Assembly: GCA_963717475.1 (NCBI GenBank)
Contig: OY970337.1
Span: forward strand, 1,612,001 to 1,676,000
Direction: 5' to 3'
From: AC-32 sp963717475
Lineage (GTDB): Bacteria > Actinomycetota > Thermoleophilia > Gaiellales > Gaiellaceae
Length of the DNA: 64,000 nucleotides
Under the pieces are notes generated by a model. It ran no database searches. It was not told the origin of the DNA and saw nothing but the letters and a program-made list of their open reading frames with translations. Shown here piece by piece: positions 7,920 to 17,153 of the stretch. Position 1 is the stretch's first letter; each line of letters opens with the position of its first letter. The translations under genes and the position numbers were made by a program.

Positions 7920-10878
7920 CTAGAGCGCAGGCTGCGTCTCAGCCCTCAACCCTGCAAGCCGCTCGCGGACCTGGCGGGCGAGCGCGAGGTTCTTCTTTCG
8001 CTTCGCCCGTTCGAGCGACTGCTCGAGCTCAGCTGCCGCCTCGTCGAGGCGCCCCGCCGTGGCCAGGACCTCGGCGAGGTCCAAGAGGGCGAGGGACTGG
8101 TCGCTGAGCGAGTCTGAGTCCTCGCTCCCGGCTACCGCTTCCCTTGCGAGTCGCTCGGCCTCGGCCAGCTCGCCTCGTGCCGCGGCGACGCGTGCCATGA
8201 CCTGGCGAGAGAGGAAGTAGTCCCCGACGTCCGAGCCGTCGAGCTGCTTCACGACCGCTCGCGAGCGTTCGACGCACCGCTCGGCTTCCTCGAATCGCCC
8301 GATCCTGCAGAGCGCGCGGCCGTGGCGGGAGAAATAGGTCGGGAGGAACCCGTATTGCTGCGTCTCCTCGAGCCAGTCGCAGAGCAGCCCGAGGCGCCTG
8401 CTCGCGTCCGCATGGTCGCCGCCGAGGGCGGAGATCTCGGCATACAGCCACTCGCTGAATCCCACGGTCTCCGGATCGCGGAGCATGGCTTTCGCTGCCC
8501 GGACGGCCTCCTGGACTTCCGCTCCGCGCTCGAGCATCGCGAGCAGCCACGCGCGGGTGAGGAGCAGCCACGACGTCCGCGACGACTCGGCGAGATGGCG
8601 ATCGAGTCTTTCCAGCGCCTCGTCCGCCGGTCGCGAGCCGTGGATCAGGGTGATACCGAGATCTCCCGCAGGCCGTGCCGCTCGCCCGGCGAGCCGGCTG
8701 TGCCGGTATGACTGCTCGGCTGCATTCGTCCATTCGTCGATGCGGCCCCTCCCGTTCGCCACCCCGAAGCCGAGGGCGTACCAGACCTGAGCGAGCCCGG
8801 CATGGTCGTCGATCTCCTCCAGCCGAGGACGTAGATCGAGGAGGACTGTCTCCAGCTCGTCGGTCGTGTCGGCACCCGAGAAGCCGCGAAAGAACAGCGC
8901 CATCGCCCGCGCGAGGGCCGCGCCCGTCTCGTCGCCGGCGGCCGCGGCCCGGACGGCCGCGGCCTCGCAGATCGCGAGCGGCTCGCACCGGTTCGTGCTG
9001 AAACCGACCGGCAAGCTCGATCTCGGCGTGGACATCGGACCGGAACGGCCGCGTGAGCTCGAGCGCCCGCTCGTAGAGGGCGATCGCGGCACGGTCGTCG
9101 TCCCTGTCGGCCGCACGCCGCGCGGCAGCCAGGATTCGGTCTCCGGCCCGGAGCGCGAGGGCGGGATCGGGGCGGCCGAGCTCGGCCTCGTAGCGGGCCG
9201 CTTGCTCGAGGTGGTAGCCGGCCAGCTCGTCCAGCTCGACGAGTGCGTGCCTCTCCTCGAGCCAGTCGGCCAGGCGGCGGTGCAGGTCTGCTCGCAGGCC
9301 TTTCGGCAGGGCCTCGTAGGCGGCATCGCGGATGAGCAGATGGCGGAAGCGGAACGCGTCCTCGCCGGGGAACTGGGGCCGGTCGGAGCGGATCAGCTCG
9401 TGCCGGACGAGCGCCGCGAGGCGTGGAAGCACCTCCGGCTCGTCGGGAGCGAGCGCCTGGACGGCGCCGCGGTGGAAGATCTCGCCCTCGACCGCCCCGC
9501 GCTCGAGTACTGAGCGCTCCTGCGGGTCTAGCTGGTCGAGGCGTGCTGTCAGGAGCGCCCTGAGCGTCGGCGGCACGTCGAGCACCTCGCCGTCGCCCGC
9601 CAGCGCCACCATCTCGGTGATGAAGAGCGGATTGCCGCCCGTGCTCTCGGCGATCCGGCGGCGTGCTTCCTCGGGCACCGACTCTCCGATCAGCGCATCC
9701 GCCTCGCCCGGCTGGAGCGGCTCCAGCCTCAGCGGCGCCGACCAGGACGGGCGCCGCTGGAGCAGCTCCGGCCGCGCCATGCACAGCAGCAGTACCGGCG
9801 CCCCCGCGGAAACGAGCGCCGTGGATTCGACGAGCTCCAGGAACGTCTCCTCGCCCCATTGCAGATCGTCGAAGCAGACGACGATCGGCGCCTGCTCTTC
9901 CAGAAGCTTTCGGAACGCCCAGGCGATCTCGTCCGCGCTCGTCGGGCGATCGCTCTCGCGCAGCAGCGACCGCAACGCCCCCGCCGCGAGCTCGTCGGAG
10001 GGGAGGGCGCGGAGCTGCTTCACGACCTCGACGACGGGCCAGTACGTGATGCCGTCTCCGTACGGGAGGCAGCGCCCGCGAACGACCCGGGCGTCGATGC
10101 GATCGAGCGCCTCCGCGACGAGACGCGACTTGCCGACGCCCGCATCGCCGATCACCGTGACGAGCTCGCAGCGGGAGGCCGTCAGCGTCCGGTCCCACGT
10201 CTCGAGGAGCGCCTGTAGTTCCTGCCCGCGTCCGACGAACGGCCAGGCATGCGAGCGCTCCGGAGCTCCCAGGACCGTGAGCAGCCGAAAAGCCGGCACC
10301 GGCTCGGACTTCCCCTTCAACGTCAGCGGCTCCACCGGCTCGACCGCGACCGCCTCCCGCACGAGCGCCAGCGTCGGCTCGCCGACCAGCACCTCGCCGG
10401 GCTCGGCGGCCTGCTCCAGCCGTGCGGCGACGTTGACGGCGTCCCCCGTCGCCAGCCGCTCCTCGGTGCCCGTCACGACCTCGCCGGTGTTGACGCCGAT
10501 CCGGCCCTGGATGCCGAGCTCCGCGAATGCATCCCGCATCTCCACCGCTGCCCGGCATGCGCGCAGCGCGTCGTCCTCGTGCGCCGTCGGAACGCCGAAC
10601 ACGGCCATGACCGCGTCGCCGATGAACTTCTCGACCGTGCCCCCGTGCGACTCGACGATCCCCTTCATCCGCTCGAAGTAGCGGGCCAGGAGTGCCCGCA
10701 GCGCCTCCGGGTCGGTCGATTCGCCGAGCGCGGTCGAGCCGGTCACGTCGCAGAACAGCGCCGTCACCGTCTTGCGAACCTCGCGCGGAACAGCCACCGC
10801 GGGAAGCGCCGCGCCGCAACCGTTACAGAAGCCGGCGCCGGCCGGGTTCTCCCGCCCGCAGCTGGCGCAGATGAGCAT
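7920..10878 (-). CDS. Class III nucleotide cyclase-AAA ATPase-TPR signalling protein (frameshift)
   Basis: From ATG at 10878 the order is: four-cysteine zinc ribbon (CASCG...CNGCG, residues about 4-22), class III cyclase domain (about 35-200), P-loop ATPase (GDAGVGKS, about 245; Walker B CFDDLQW), then TPR-like helices. Cyclase catalytic features are present: metal Asp in FCDVTGST and FIGDAV, Lys before that second Asp, and the N/R pair in VNVAARLE, so it may be active. The frame changes near 9000-9020; removing one base joins DVHAEIELA to a helical region ending AETQPAL, about 985 residues in total. The family links cAMP signalling or regulation to STAND-type ATPases. It starts 3 bases after fabI ends, suggesting co-transcription. 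Confidence 0.78.
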
Positions 10879-10881
10879 GAG

Positions 10882-11661
10882 CTACATGCCCATCGCGTGG
10901 TACCCGCTGTCCACGTACAGCGTCGTCCCGGTCACGTTGCGCGCGTCGTCCGAGAGCAGGTACGCGGCCGCGCCTCCGACGTCGTCGGCTTCGATGTGGC
11001 GATGGAGTGGCGAGCGCTCCTCGACGATCGCCTCCATCGTCGGGAAGCCGGCGATCGAGCGCGCGGCGAGGGTGCGCACCGGGCCGGCCGAGACGGCGTT
11101 GACGCGGATGTTCTTCTGGCCGAGGTCCCAGGCGAGGTAGCGAACCGAGGCGTCGAGCGCCGCCTTGGCGACGCCCATCACGTTGTAGTGCGGCACCGCC
11201 CGCTCGCCGCCGAGGTAGGTCATCGTCAGGACCGAGCCGCCGCCTGCGGCCTCCATCAGCGGCTCCGCCAGGCGCGCGGCGGCGACCAGCGAGTAGGCCG
11301 AGACGTCGAGCGCGAGCCAGAAGCGCTCGCGGGGCGTGTCGGTGAAGCGGCCTTCGAGATCTGCGGCATCCGCGAACGCGACCGAGTGGACGAGCAGGTC
11401 GAGCTGGCCGCCGAAGGCCTCGCCCACCTCGCCGAACACGCGCTCGAGGTCCTCGTCGGAGCGGACGTCGCACGCGGTGACGAGCGGCGAGCCCAGCGGC
11501 TCGGCCAGATCGCGCACGTTCTTCTCGATCCGCTCGCCCTGGTAGGTGAAGGCGAGCGACGCGCCGCCGGCGGCGAGCCGGCTCGCGATCGCCCACGCGA
11601 TCGAGCGGCGGTTGGCCACGCCGAGCACCAGTCCTCGCTTGCCTGCGAATGCGCCTTCCAC
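10882..11661 (-). CDS. fabI: Enoyl-[acyl-carrier-protein] reductase (NADH)
   Basis: FabI reduces enoyl-ACP in the last step of each fatty acid elongation round, in the cytoplasm. The 259-residue SDR-fold protein has the divergent cofactor site GVANRRSIAWAIA, the GER motif (TYQGER), and the catalytic set Y149-x9-Y159-x6-K166 in TYLGGERAVPHYNVMGVAK. The length matches the family. The start is GTG, and it lies 37 bases from a divergently transcribed SDR gene. The cyclase gene follows after 3 bases. Confidence 0.95.
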   Translation of the reverse strand: MEGAFAGKRGLVLGVANRRSIAWAIASRLAAGGASLAFTYQGERIEKNVRDLAEPLGSPLVTACDVRSDEDLERVFGEVGEAFGGQLDLLVHSVAFADAADLEGRFTDTPRERFWLALDVSAYSLVAAARLAEPLMEAAGGGSVLTMTYLGGERAVPHYNVMGVAKAALDASVRYLAWDLGQKNIRVNAVSAGPVRTLAARSIAGFPTMEAIVEERSPLHRHIEADDVGGAAAYLLSDDARNVTGTTLYVDSGYHAMGM

Positions 11662-11686
11662 GGCTGGGCGAGTCTACGACGTGCGT

Positions 11687-11692
11687 TAGCGT
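11687..11692 (+). promoter_or_regulatory. Leaderless -10 box (TAGCGT) for the SDR gene
   Basis: TAGCGT ends 6 bases before GTG 11699 in the short divergent gap with fabI. No ribosome site is visible, which fits a leaderless transcript. Confidence 0.4.
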
Positions 11693-11698
11693 GCGCGA

Positions 11699-12461
11699 GT
11701 GGCGCAGGTGGCGGTCGTGACCGGAGGGTCGAGCGGCATCGGGGCCGCGATTGCCCGCGCGCTCGCCGCGAAGGGCTGGCAGCTCGTCCTGGTTGCGCGC
11801 TCCGAGGAGCGCCTGCGGGCGGTCGCCGAGGAGCTCGGCGCGGAGTGGGAGACGTGCGACGTCGGCGACCGCGCGGCCGTCGAGCGGCTGGCGGTCTCCG
11901 TCCGCGAGCGGCATCCGGCAATCGGCCTGCTCGTCAACAACGCGGGGATCCCCGGCACGGGGCGGCTTCCTGCGCGCGACACCCGAGCGGATCGAGGAGG
12001 TGACGCGGACGAACTACCTCGGCGGGATCTGGTGCCTGCGTGCCTTCCTGCCGGCGCTCGAGGCAGCCGCGCCTTCCGACGTGGTCAACGTCGTCTCGGT
12101 TGCGGGCACGGTCGCGGTCGGTTCGGCCGGGCCGTACACCGCCTCGAAGCACGCGCAGCTCGCGTTCTCCCGCGCAGCGCGGGTCGAGCTGAAGCCGCGC
12201 GGGATCCGCGTGCACACGATCCTCCCCGGGTTCGTCGAGACACCCGGGTTCCCGCAGTACGAGCGGTTCTCGGGCAGCGTCGTCCGCCGGATCGTGGCCG
12301 AGCCGGAGCTCGTCGCGGAGCGCGTCGTCGCCGCAGTCGAGCGCGACCGGCGAGAGGTGTTCGTCCCGCGCTTCTACCGGGTCGCGCAGCTCGCGCAGAC
12401 CCTGGCCCCGCGGCTCGTCGAGCTGGTCGGCGGACGAGGAGTCCGTCCGGCAGGGGACTAA
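11699..12461 (+). CDS. Short-chain dehydrogenase/reductase (frameshift)
   Basis: Classical SDR with the cofactor motif TGGSSGIG near the N-terminus, VNNAG, and active-site YTASK. Substrate is unknown; oxidation or reduction of an alcohol/ketone with NAD(P)H is expected. The frame shifts near 11955-11970 within a G/C-rich run; deleting one base joins NNAGIPGTG to FLRATPERIEEV and gives about 253 residues, the normal family length. The gene diverges from fabI and precedes the MarR gene by 10 bases. Confidence 0.8.
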
Positions 12462-12464
12462 ACT
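12459..12464 (+). promoter_or_regulatory. Leaderless -10 box (TAAACT) for the MarR gene
   Basis: TAAACT overlaps the SDR stop codon and ends 7 bases before ATG 12472, matching the spacing at other leaderless candidates here. Confidence 0.4.
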
Positions 12465-12471
12465 GCCCGCC

Positions 12472-12882
12472 ATGGACAGGGTCAGCGCAGAGGACGCCGC
12501 ACACGTCGCCGAGTTCCGGGCCGCGCTGCGCGCCTTCATGCGGACGACCGAGCGGAACGCGCGGGCGGCCGGGCTGACGCCGCAGCGCTACCTGCTGCTG
12601 CTGATGATCAAGGGCGCACCCGACGGCAGCGAGCGCTCGACCGTGACCGAGCTCGCCGAGCGGCTGCAGCTCGCGCAGAGCACCGTCACCGAGCTCGTGC
12701 GACGCGCCGAGGAGACCGGACTGCTCGAGCGCGAACGCTCGTCCGCGGACGGCCGGATCGCCTACCTCCGGCTGAGCGCCGAGGGGGAGCAGCGTCTGGC
12801 GCGTTCGTTCACGACGAACGAGACCGAACGGCGGACGCTGACGCAGGCGTTCTCGCACCTCGAAGGCAAGCCGATAGGCTGA
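12472..12882 (+). CDS. MarR family transcriptional regulator
   Basis: 136 residues from ATG 12472. The winged-helix core is clear: STVTELAERLQLAQSTVTELV as helix-turn-helix, then the wing with D-x-R (SSADGRIAYLRLSAEG). MarR proteins bind palindromes as dimers and respond to phenolics, oxidants or lipophilic drugs. Its position between an SDR and a SelW-like redox protein suggests control of a redox-linked operon, but no operator was identified. Confidence 0.88.
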   Translation: MDRVSAEDAAHVAEFRAALRAFMRTTERNARAAGLTPQRYLLLLMIKGAPDGSERSTVTELAERLQLAQSTVTELVRRAEETGLLERERSSADGRIAYLRLSAEGEQRLARSFTTNETERRTLTQAFSHLEGKPIG

Positions 12883-12892
12883 GCCTGAGCCG

Positions 12893-13108
12893 ATGCACGT
12901 CGAGATCCACTACTGCCCAACCTGAAGCGGCTACGACAAACGGGCCGCGAGTCTCGCGGCCGAGCTCACCGGGCAGGGGTTCGACGCGGAGGCCGTCCCT
13001 GGCGGTAAGGGCCAGTTCGACGTCCTCGCCGACGGACGGACGGTCTACTCGAAGCACGAGACCGGGCGCTTCCCGGAAGACGGGGAAGTGCTAGCGCTTC
13101 TCCAGTAG
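12893..13108 (+). CDS. SelW/Rdx-family selenoprotein with CxxU redox motif
   Basis: ATG 12893, ten bases after the MarR stop, opens a 71-residue protein with TGA at codon 11 (12923-12925). The N-terminus reads HVEIHYCPTUSGYDKRAASL: a beta strand, then C8-P-T-U11 followed by a helix, exactly the SelW/SelT/SelH (Rdx) layout. The C-terminal part fits the family too: GQFDVLADGRTVYSKHETGRFP resembles the usual G-x-F-x-V...G...SK...G-R-F-P pattern. Such thioredoxin-fold proteins act in thiol redox chemistry, often with glutathione or other thiols. A hairpin follows the TGA. The gene end overlaps the convergent methyltransferase by 18 bases. No separate start exists downstream, so standard annotation would miss it entirely. 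Confidence 0.88.
12943..12961 (+). promoter_or_regulatory. Putative bacterial SECIS hairpin of the SelW-like mRNA
   Basis: Perfect 8-bp stem GGCCGCGA/TCGCGGCC with a three-base loop GTC. The loop starts 25 bases after the TGA, and G is its first base followed by U, as in the bacterial SECIS consensus. It lies within the coding region. Confidence 0.7.
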
Positions 13109-13792
13109 GTACCAGCCGAGCTCGGCGGCGTAGCCCGGAGGCGCCAGCGTATGCGCGCGGTTACGCGCCTCGCCGTCGCAGCCGGCCAGGTCGAGGTAGG
13201 AGTCGAGGTCGCGCGGCTCGCGCTCGTACTCGTTCCGCACCACGACGAGGCCGTTGGACTCGAAAAGGTGGCGTAGGTCGATGTCGGCGAGCGCGCGTGC
13301 GTGGGACGGGTCGCGGGCTCGCTCGAAGGCGTTGAGCTCGTTCGCGGCAAGGGGATCGACGGGGGCGATCTGGTCGATCACGAGCACTCGTCCACGCATC
13401 CTCGTCAGGCGCGCGAGCTCGGCGACCGCGAGCTCCGGGCGGGCGATGTGGTGCAGCGTCCGCAGCGAGCCGGTGAGGTCGAAGGAGCCGAGCTCGAAGG
13501 GCAGCTTGGTCGCGTCCCCCTCGACGAAGGTGACATTCGGGAAAGGGCCTGCGCGCTTGCGGCCTTGCTCGAGCAGCTCGGGGACGAGGTCGACCGCGAC
13601 CACTTCGCGGACGTGAGGGGCCAGCGCGAACGCGAGCGCACCCGCGCCGGTGCCGGAGTCGAGCATGCGCTCGTCGCCCGTCGGTGCGACGAAGCGGAAC
13701 ACCTTCTCCGCGAGCTCGGCCGCCTGCTCGTCCTGGTGCGCGCCGACCCGCTCAGCCGTCCTCGCGAACCGCTCCCGCGTTGCGTCTTGCAT
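13091..13792 (-). CDS. SAM-dependent methyltransferase (class I, UbiE/type 11-like)
   Basis: 233 residues from ATG at 13792. Motif I is LDSGTGAGALAFALAP and the acidic loop after strand 2 is VVAVDLVPELLEQGR; FVEGDATKLPFELGSFDL follows as motifs II-III. This is the pattern of small-molecule methyltransferases such as UbiE-like enzymes; the acceptor is unknown. Its start overlaps the CCA-adding enzyme by 41 bases, and its end overlaps the convergent selenoprotein gene. Confidence 0.85.
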   Translation of the reverse strand: MQDATRERFARTAERVGAHQDEQAAELAEKVFRFVAPTGDERMLDSGTGAGALAFALAPHVREVVAVDLVPELLEQGRKRAGPFPNVTFVEGDATKLPFELGSFDLTGSLRTLHHIARPELAVAELARLTRMRGRVLVIDQIAPVDPLAANELNAFERARDPSHARALADIDLRHLFESNGLVVVRNEYEREPRDLDSYLDLAGCDGEARNRAHTLAPPGYAAELGWYLLEKR

Positions 13793-14783
13793 AGTCGAGT
13801 GCCTCCTCCCTCGTGGCGATCGTACCCGCCGCCCGCTCCTCCTCGATCTCGGCGAGCAGGCGCCCGATCTCCGGACCCGGCGGGAGGCCGAGCTCCTCGC
13901 CGCGGACGAGCGGCTCGGCCGGCTCGGCGCGCCGCGCCTGCTCGACGTCGTCCGCGAGCTCTTCGGCCTCGAGGAAGGCAAGCGCTTCGAGAGCCCACGG
14001 TTCCGTCGCGCGGCGGAAGCGGTGGATCGCGCGGGGCTCCGGCGCGGGGTGCTCGGCGCCGAGGAGAGCGCGCGCGAACCTGCGCAGCTCGTTCGAGACC
14101 GGGAAGCGCGCGAGGTTCTCGCCGAAGGCCGCCACGAGCCGGAAGTCCGGCGAGTCGAAGCGGTCGAGCCGCGCGTCGAGCCGTCCACCGAGCGGCTCGA
14201 GCAGGTCGAGCTCGTCCAGCCGGCCGTAGCCCTGAGGTGAGAGGCGGCGCAGCTCCTGCAGAATCCGCTCGCCGGCGGGCCGCGTGACGAGGGCCGCGTG
14301 GTCGCGAACGAGGCGCTCGGTGTCGCCGTCGAGGCTGAGCCCGAGCTCGTCCTCGAGACGCACCGCGCGCAGCAGACGGAGGGGGTCGTCCTCGAAGACG
14401 GTCGGGCCGACCGCACGCAGCCGACGGGCCTCCAGGTCCTGCCGGCCGTTGAACGGATCGACCGGCTCTCCGCCGGCGAGCGGCCGCGCGATCGCGTTGA
14501 TGGTGAAGTCGCGGGTCGCGAGGTCGTCCTCGATCGACCCGGGCAGCGGCGTGAAGTCGACCGTTCGGCCGCCGTCGAGCGCGACGCGCCAGGCGCCGTG
14601 ACGCTCGGAGAGGGCGAACGGCGCGCCGCTCGCGCCCTTCGCGTAGGCGCGCGCGGCGCGCTTCGGCTCCCGTACTGCGATGTCGAGGTCGACGAGCTCG
14701 CGGCCGAGAAGCTCGTCCCGGACGGCCCCTCCCACGACCCACGCCTCCTGCCCGGCCAGCACCTCGCGTGCCTTCTCAAGCAT
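13752..14783 (-). CDS. tRNA nucleotidyltransferase/poly(A) polymerase family protein
   Basis: 343 residues from ATG at 14783. The nucleotidyltransferase head is clear: VVGGAVRDELLG followed by the metal-binding DLDIAV, then the RRDFT-like motif ATRDFTINAIA and EDDPLRLLRAVR of class II enzymes. These proteins add or repair the CCA end of tRNA, or poly(A). At 343 residues it is shorter than many bacterial CCA-adding enzymes (about 400+) and lacks an obvious HD domain, so A-adding or partial activity is possible. It overlaps alr by 8 bases. Confidence 0.82.
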   Translation of the reverse strand: MLEKAREVLAGQEAWVVGGAVRDELLGRELVDLDIAVREPKRAARAYAKGASGAPFALSERHGAWRVALDGGRTVDFTPLPGSIEDDLATRDFTINAIARPLAGGEPVDPFNGRQDLEARRLRAVGPTVFEDDPLRLLRAVRLEDELGLSLDGDTERLVRDHAALVTRPAGERILQELRRLSPQGYGRLDELDLLEPLGGRLDARLDRFDSPDFRLVAAFGENLARFPVSNELRRFARALLGAEHPAPEPRAIHRFRRATEPWALEALAFLEAEELADDVEQARRAEPAEPLVRGEELGLPPGPEIGRLLAEIEEERAAGTIATREEALDYARRNAGAVREDG

Positions 14784-15802
14784 CGACGACCGTCCTGCGC
14801 GCCCGCCGCGGGTCGCGGTTGACCCCGCAGACGAGCTCGTAGTTGATCGTCCCCGCCACCTGGGCGTGAGCTTCGGCGAGCACGCCGGGGCCGAGGATCG
14901 TCACGGGGGCCCCGACCGGCTCCTGGTGATCGAGCTCGACGGCGAAGGCGTCCATCGAGACCGTCCCGACCACGCGCCGCGCCTCGCCGGAGACGCGCAC
15001 CTCGGTGCCGGTCAGGTCGCGGCGAAAGCCGTCCGCGTAGCCGACGGGGACGATCCCGATCCAGGTGGGCTCCTCCGCCATGAAGCGCCGCCCGTAGCCC
15101 GTGCTCTCACCAGGCTGCAACTGCTTGACCTGCGCGAGGTAGCTCCGCCAGGAGAGCGCCGGCTCGAGCCCGTCGGCCGCCGGGTCCTCGCCGAAGGGCG
15201 AGAGGCCGTAGAGCGCGACCCCGCAGCGCGCGGCGTCGAAGCGCGATGACGGGATCCGCAGCGCGGCCGCGCTGTTGGCCGCGTGACGCATCAGGTCCGA
15301 ATACGGCTCGGTCGCCTCGCGAAAGCGCGCGACCTGCTGTTCCGCGAACCCCGGGTCGCTATCCGCGGTCGCGAGGTGCGTCATCAGCCCCACGACCTCG
15401 GCCGACGGCTTCGGCAGCTCGGAGAGCCCCCAGCGGCCCATGCCGGTGTCGAGCTTCAGGTGGACGCGCACGCCTTCGGGGAGCTCGTGGTCGTCCCACA
15501 CGGCGAGCTCGAGCTTGGCCTCGCGCGCCTCGGCGATCTCGCGGCTGGACGCGGTCGGGCCCATGACGAGGATCCGAGCGAGCGAGAGCTCCGCCCGCAG
15601 CTCGATCGCCTCCGCGAACCGTCGCGACGCAGAGGGCGCCCACGCCCTCGTCGACGAGCGCCCCGGCGACGTCCACCGCGCCGTGACCGTAGGCGTCGGC
15701 CTTGACGACGGCCCAGAGCTGCGAGCCCTGGAGCACGCGGAGAAGGGTCCGCGCGTTGCGGCGGACCGCGCCCAGGTCGACGGTGATCTCAGACCGGTGC
15801 AT
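14776..15802 (-). CDS. alr: Alanine racemase (single-base frameshift)
   Basis: Alr interconverts L- and D-alanine with PLP for peptidoglycan synthesis. ATG at 15802 leads to the PLP-lysine motif VVKADAYGHG. The rest contains HLKLDTGMGRWG and the C-terminal catalytic region (GYADGFRR, NYELVCGVNRD). The frame breaks near 15612: dropping one C from CC at 15612-15613 joins CVATVR to EAIELRAELSLARILVMGP and restores about 341 residues. As alr is normally essential, a sequence error is likelier than a pseudogene. It overlaps nnr by 14 bases and the CCA gene by 8. Confidence 0.88.
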
Positions 15803-17153
15803 CGAGCACGAGCGGCAGCGCGCCGATCAGGTCGCTCGCGACGGCGCCTGCCTGCGGGATCTCCTTCGAGGCGAGCTGGTGAGCCGTCGCCGCCGCGGCC
15901 GCCGCGAGCCTCGACTCCATGCCCTTTGCCAGGAACGCCGCGACGATGCCGGTCAGGACGTCACCGCTGCCGGCGGTCGCGAGCGCGGGAGTGCCGAGCG
16001 AGCAGACCCAGACGCCTTCGCCCGGGCTCGCGACCAGCGTGTCCGCGCCCTTCAGCACGCAGACGCAGCCGAAGCGGTCGGCCGCACGCCGCGCCGCCTC
16101 CAGCCGGTGCGCGGAGACCCAGCTCGACTCCTCGCCGAGCAGCCGTCCCAGCTCGCCCTCGTGCGGGGTCAGCACGGTCGGCGCCTTCCGCTCGAACGGC
16201 TCGAGCTCGAAGAGCCCGTCCGCGTCCACGACGACCGGCACGTCGAGCTCCGCCAGCAGCCGCCGCACGACTTCCCGCGGCCCCGGGCCTCGCCCCAGGC
16301 CCGGCCCGATCGCGACCGCCCCCGCCTTCGCCGCGAACTCGGCGATCGGCTCGATCGCGCGCGGCGCGATCCGGCCGCCTTCCTCGGGGCACGGGAGCTT
16401 GACCGCCTCCAGGAGCCGGTGCTCGAAGACCGGGAGCGTCGAGTCGGGAACCGCGACGGCGACGTAGCCGGCGTCCGCGCGGAACGCGGCCTCGGCGGCC
16501 AGGCACGGCGCGCCCGTCATCCCGCGCGACCCGCCGACGACGAGCACCGTCCCGGCCGAGTACTTGTTCTGGTCGGCGCGCTTGCGCGGAACGTGCTCGA
16601 GGATCTCCCCGGTCACCAGGCGGTTCTCCGTCTCGCGCCGCTCGAGACCGATGTCCGCGACGACGACCTCGCCCGCATGGAAACGGCCGGGCGCCACTTC
16701 GAGCCCGACCTTGCGCCCGTGCATCGTCACGGTCAGGTCCGCCTCGACGCAGGCGCCCGCGACCTCGCCCGTCGAGGCGTTCACGCCCGAGGGGAGGTCG
16801 ACGGCCACCACCGGCACGCCCGCCGCGTTGATCGCCCCGATCTTGTGCGCAGCGTCCTCGCGCGGCTCGCCGTGGAAGCCGGTGCCGAAGAGCGCGTCGA
16901 CGATCACGTCCGCGCCGCCGACGTCGTCCGAGATCTCCGCCTCGCGCCCGGAGTCGCGCAGGACGTCGACCGCGATCCGCCCGTCGCCCCCGTTCGCGCC
17001 GCCGCCGCAGACGGCCACGAAGCGCCGCGCCTCGGGGAAGCGCCGCATCGCCTCCTCCGCGACCGCGCGCCCCGCCCGGGCCATCAGCTCGTCGACGTCG
17101 TGGCCGGCCTCGGCTGCGCGCATCTCGTCTGCCGTGTAGAGCGGCTCAAGCAT
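15789..17153 (-). CDS. nnr: Bifunctional NAD(P)HX epimerase/ADP-dependent dehydratase
   Basis: 454 residues from ATG at 17153. The N-terminal half is a YjeF-N epimerase (CGGGANGGDGRIAV, DALFGTGFHG, DLPSGVNASTG). The C-terminal half is the ribokinase-like dehydratase (VVGGSRGMTGAPCLAAEAA, VVDADGLFELE, GSGDVLTGIVAAFLA). Together they repair hydrated NADH/NADPH in the cytoplasm. The length is slightly short of the usual 490-510. It overlaps acpS by 8 bases and alr by 14 in a tight minus-strand operon. Confidence 0.93.
   Translation of the reverse strand: MLEPLYTADEMRAAEAGHDVDELMARAGRAVAEEAMRRFPEARRFVAVCGGGANGGDGRIAVDVLRDSGREAEISDDVGGADVIVDALFGTGFHGEPREDAAHKIGAINAAGVPVVAVDLPSGVNASTGEVAGACVEADLTVTMHGRKVGLEVAPGRFHAGEVVVADIGLERRETENRLVTGEILEHVPRKRADQNKYSAGTVLVVGGSRGMTGAPCLAAEAAFRADAGYVAVAVPDSTLPVFEHRLLEAVKLPCPEEGGRIAPRAIEPIAEFAAKAGAVAIGPGLGRGPGPREVVRRLLAELDVPVVVDADGLFELEPFERKAPTVLTPHEGELGRLLGEESSWVSAHRLEAARRAADRFGCVCVLKGADTLVASPGEGVWVCSLGTPALATAGSGDVLTGIVAAFLAKGMESRLAAAAAATAHQLASKEIPQAGAVASDLIGALPLVLDAPV

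Noticed and set aside
10249..12003. A 584-codon plus-strand frame across the cyclase start, fabI and the SDR
   Set aside because: It is antisense to the cyclase and fabI and has no recognisable domain; its composition is that of a shadow frame.
12923..12925. UGA read as tryptophan by a variant genetic code
   Set aside because: Many genes here end in TGA and use TGG for Trp, and family alignments expect Cys/Sec rather than Trp at both sites.
14776..15802. alr as a decayed pseudogene
   Set aside because: Only one base separates two perfectly conserved halves; the gene is usually essential and lies in an intact operon. A sequence error is more likely.
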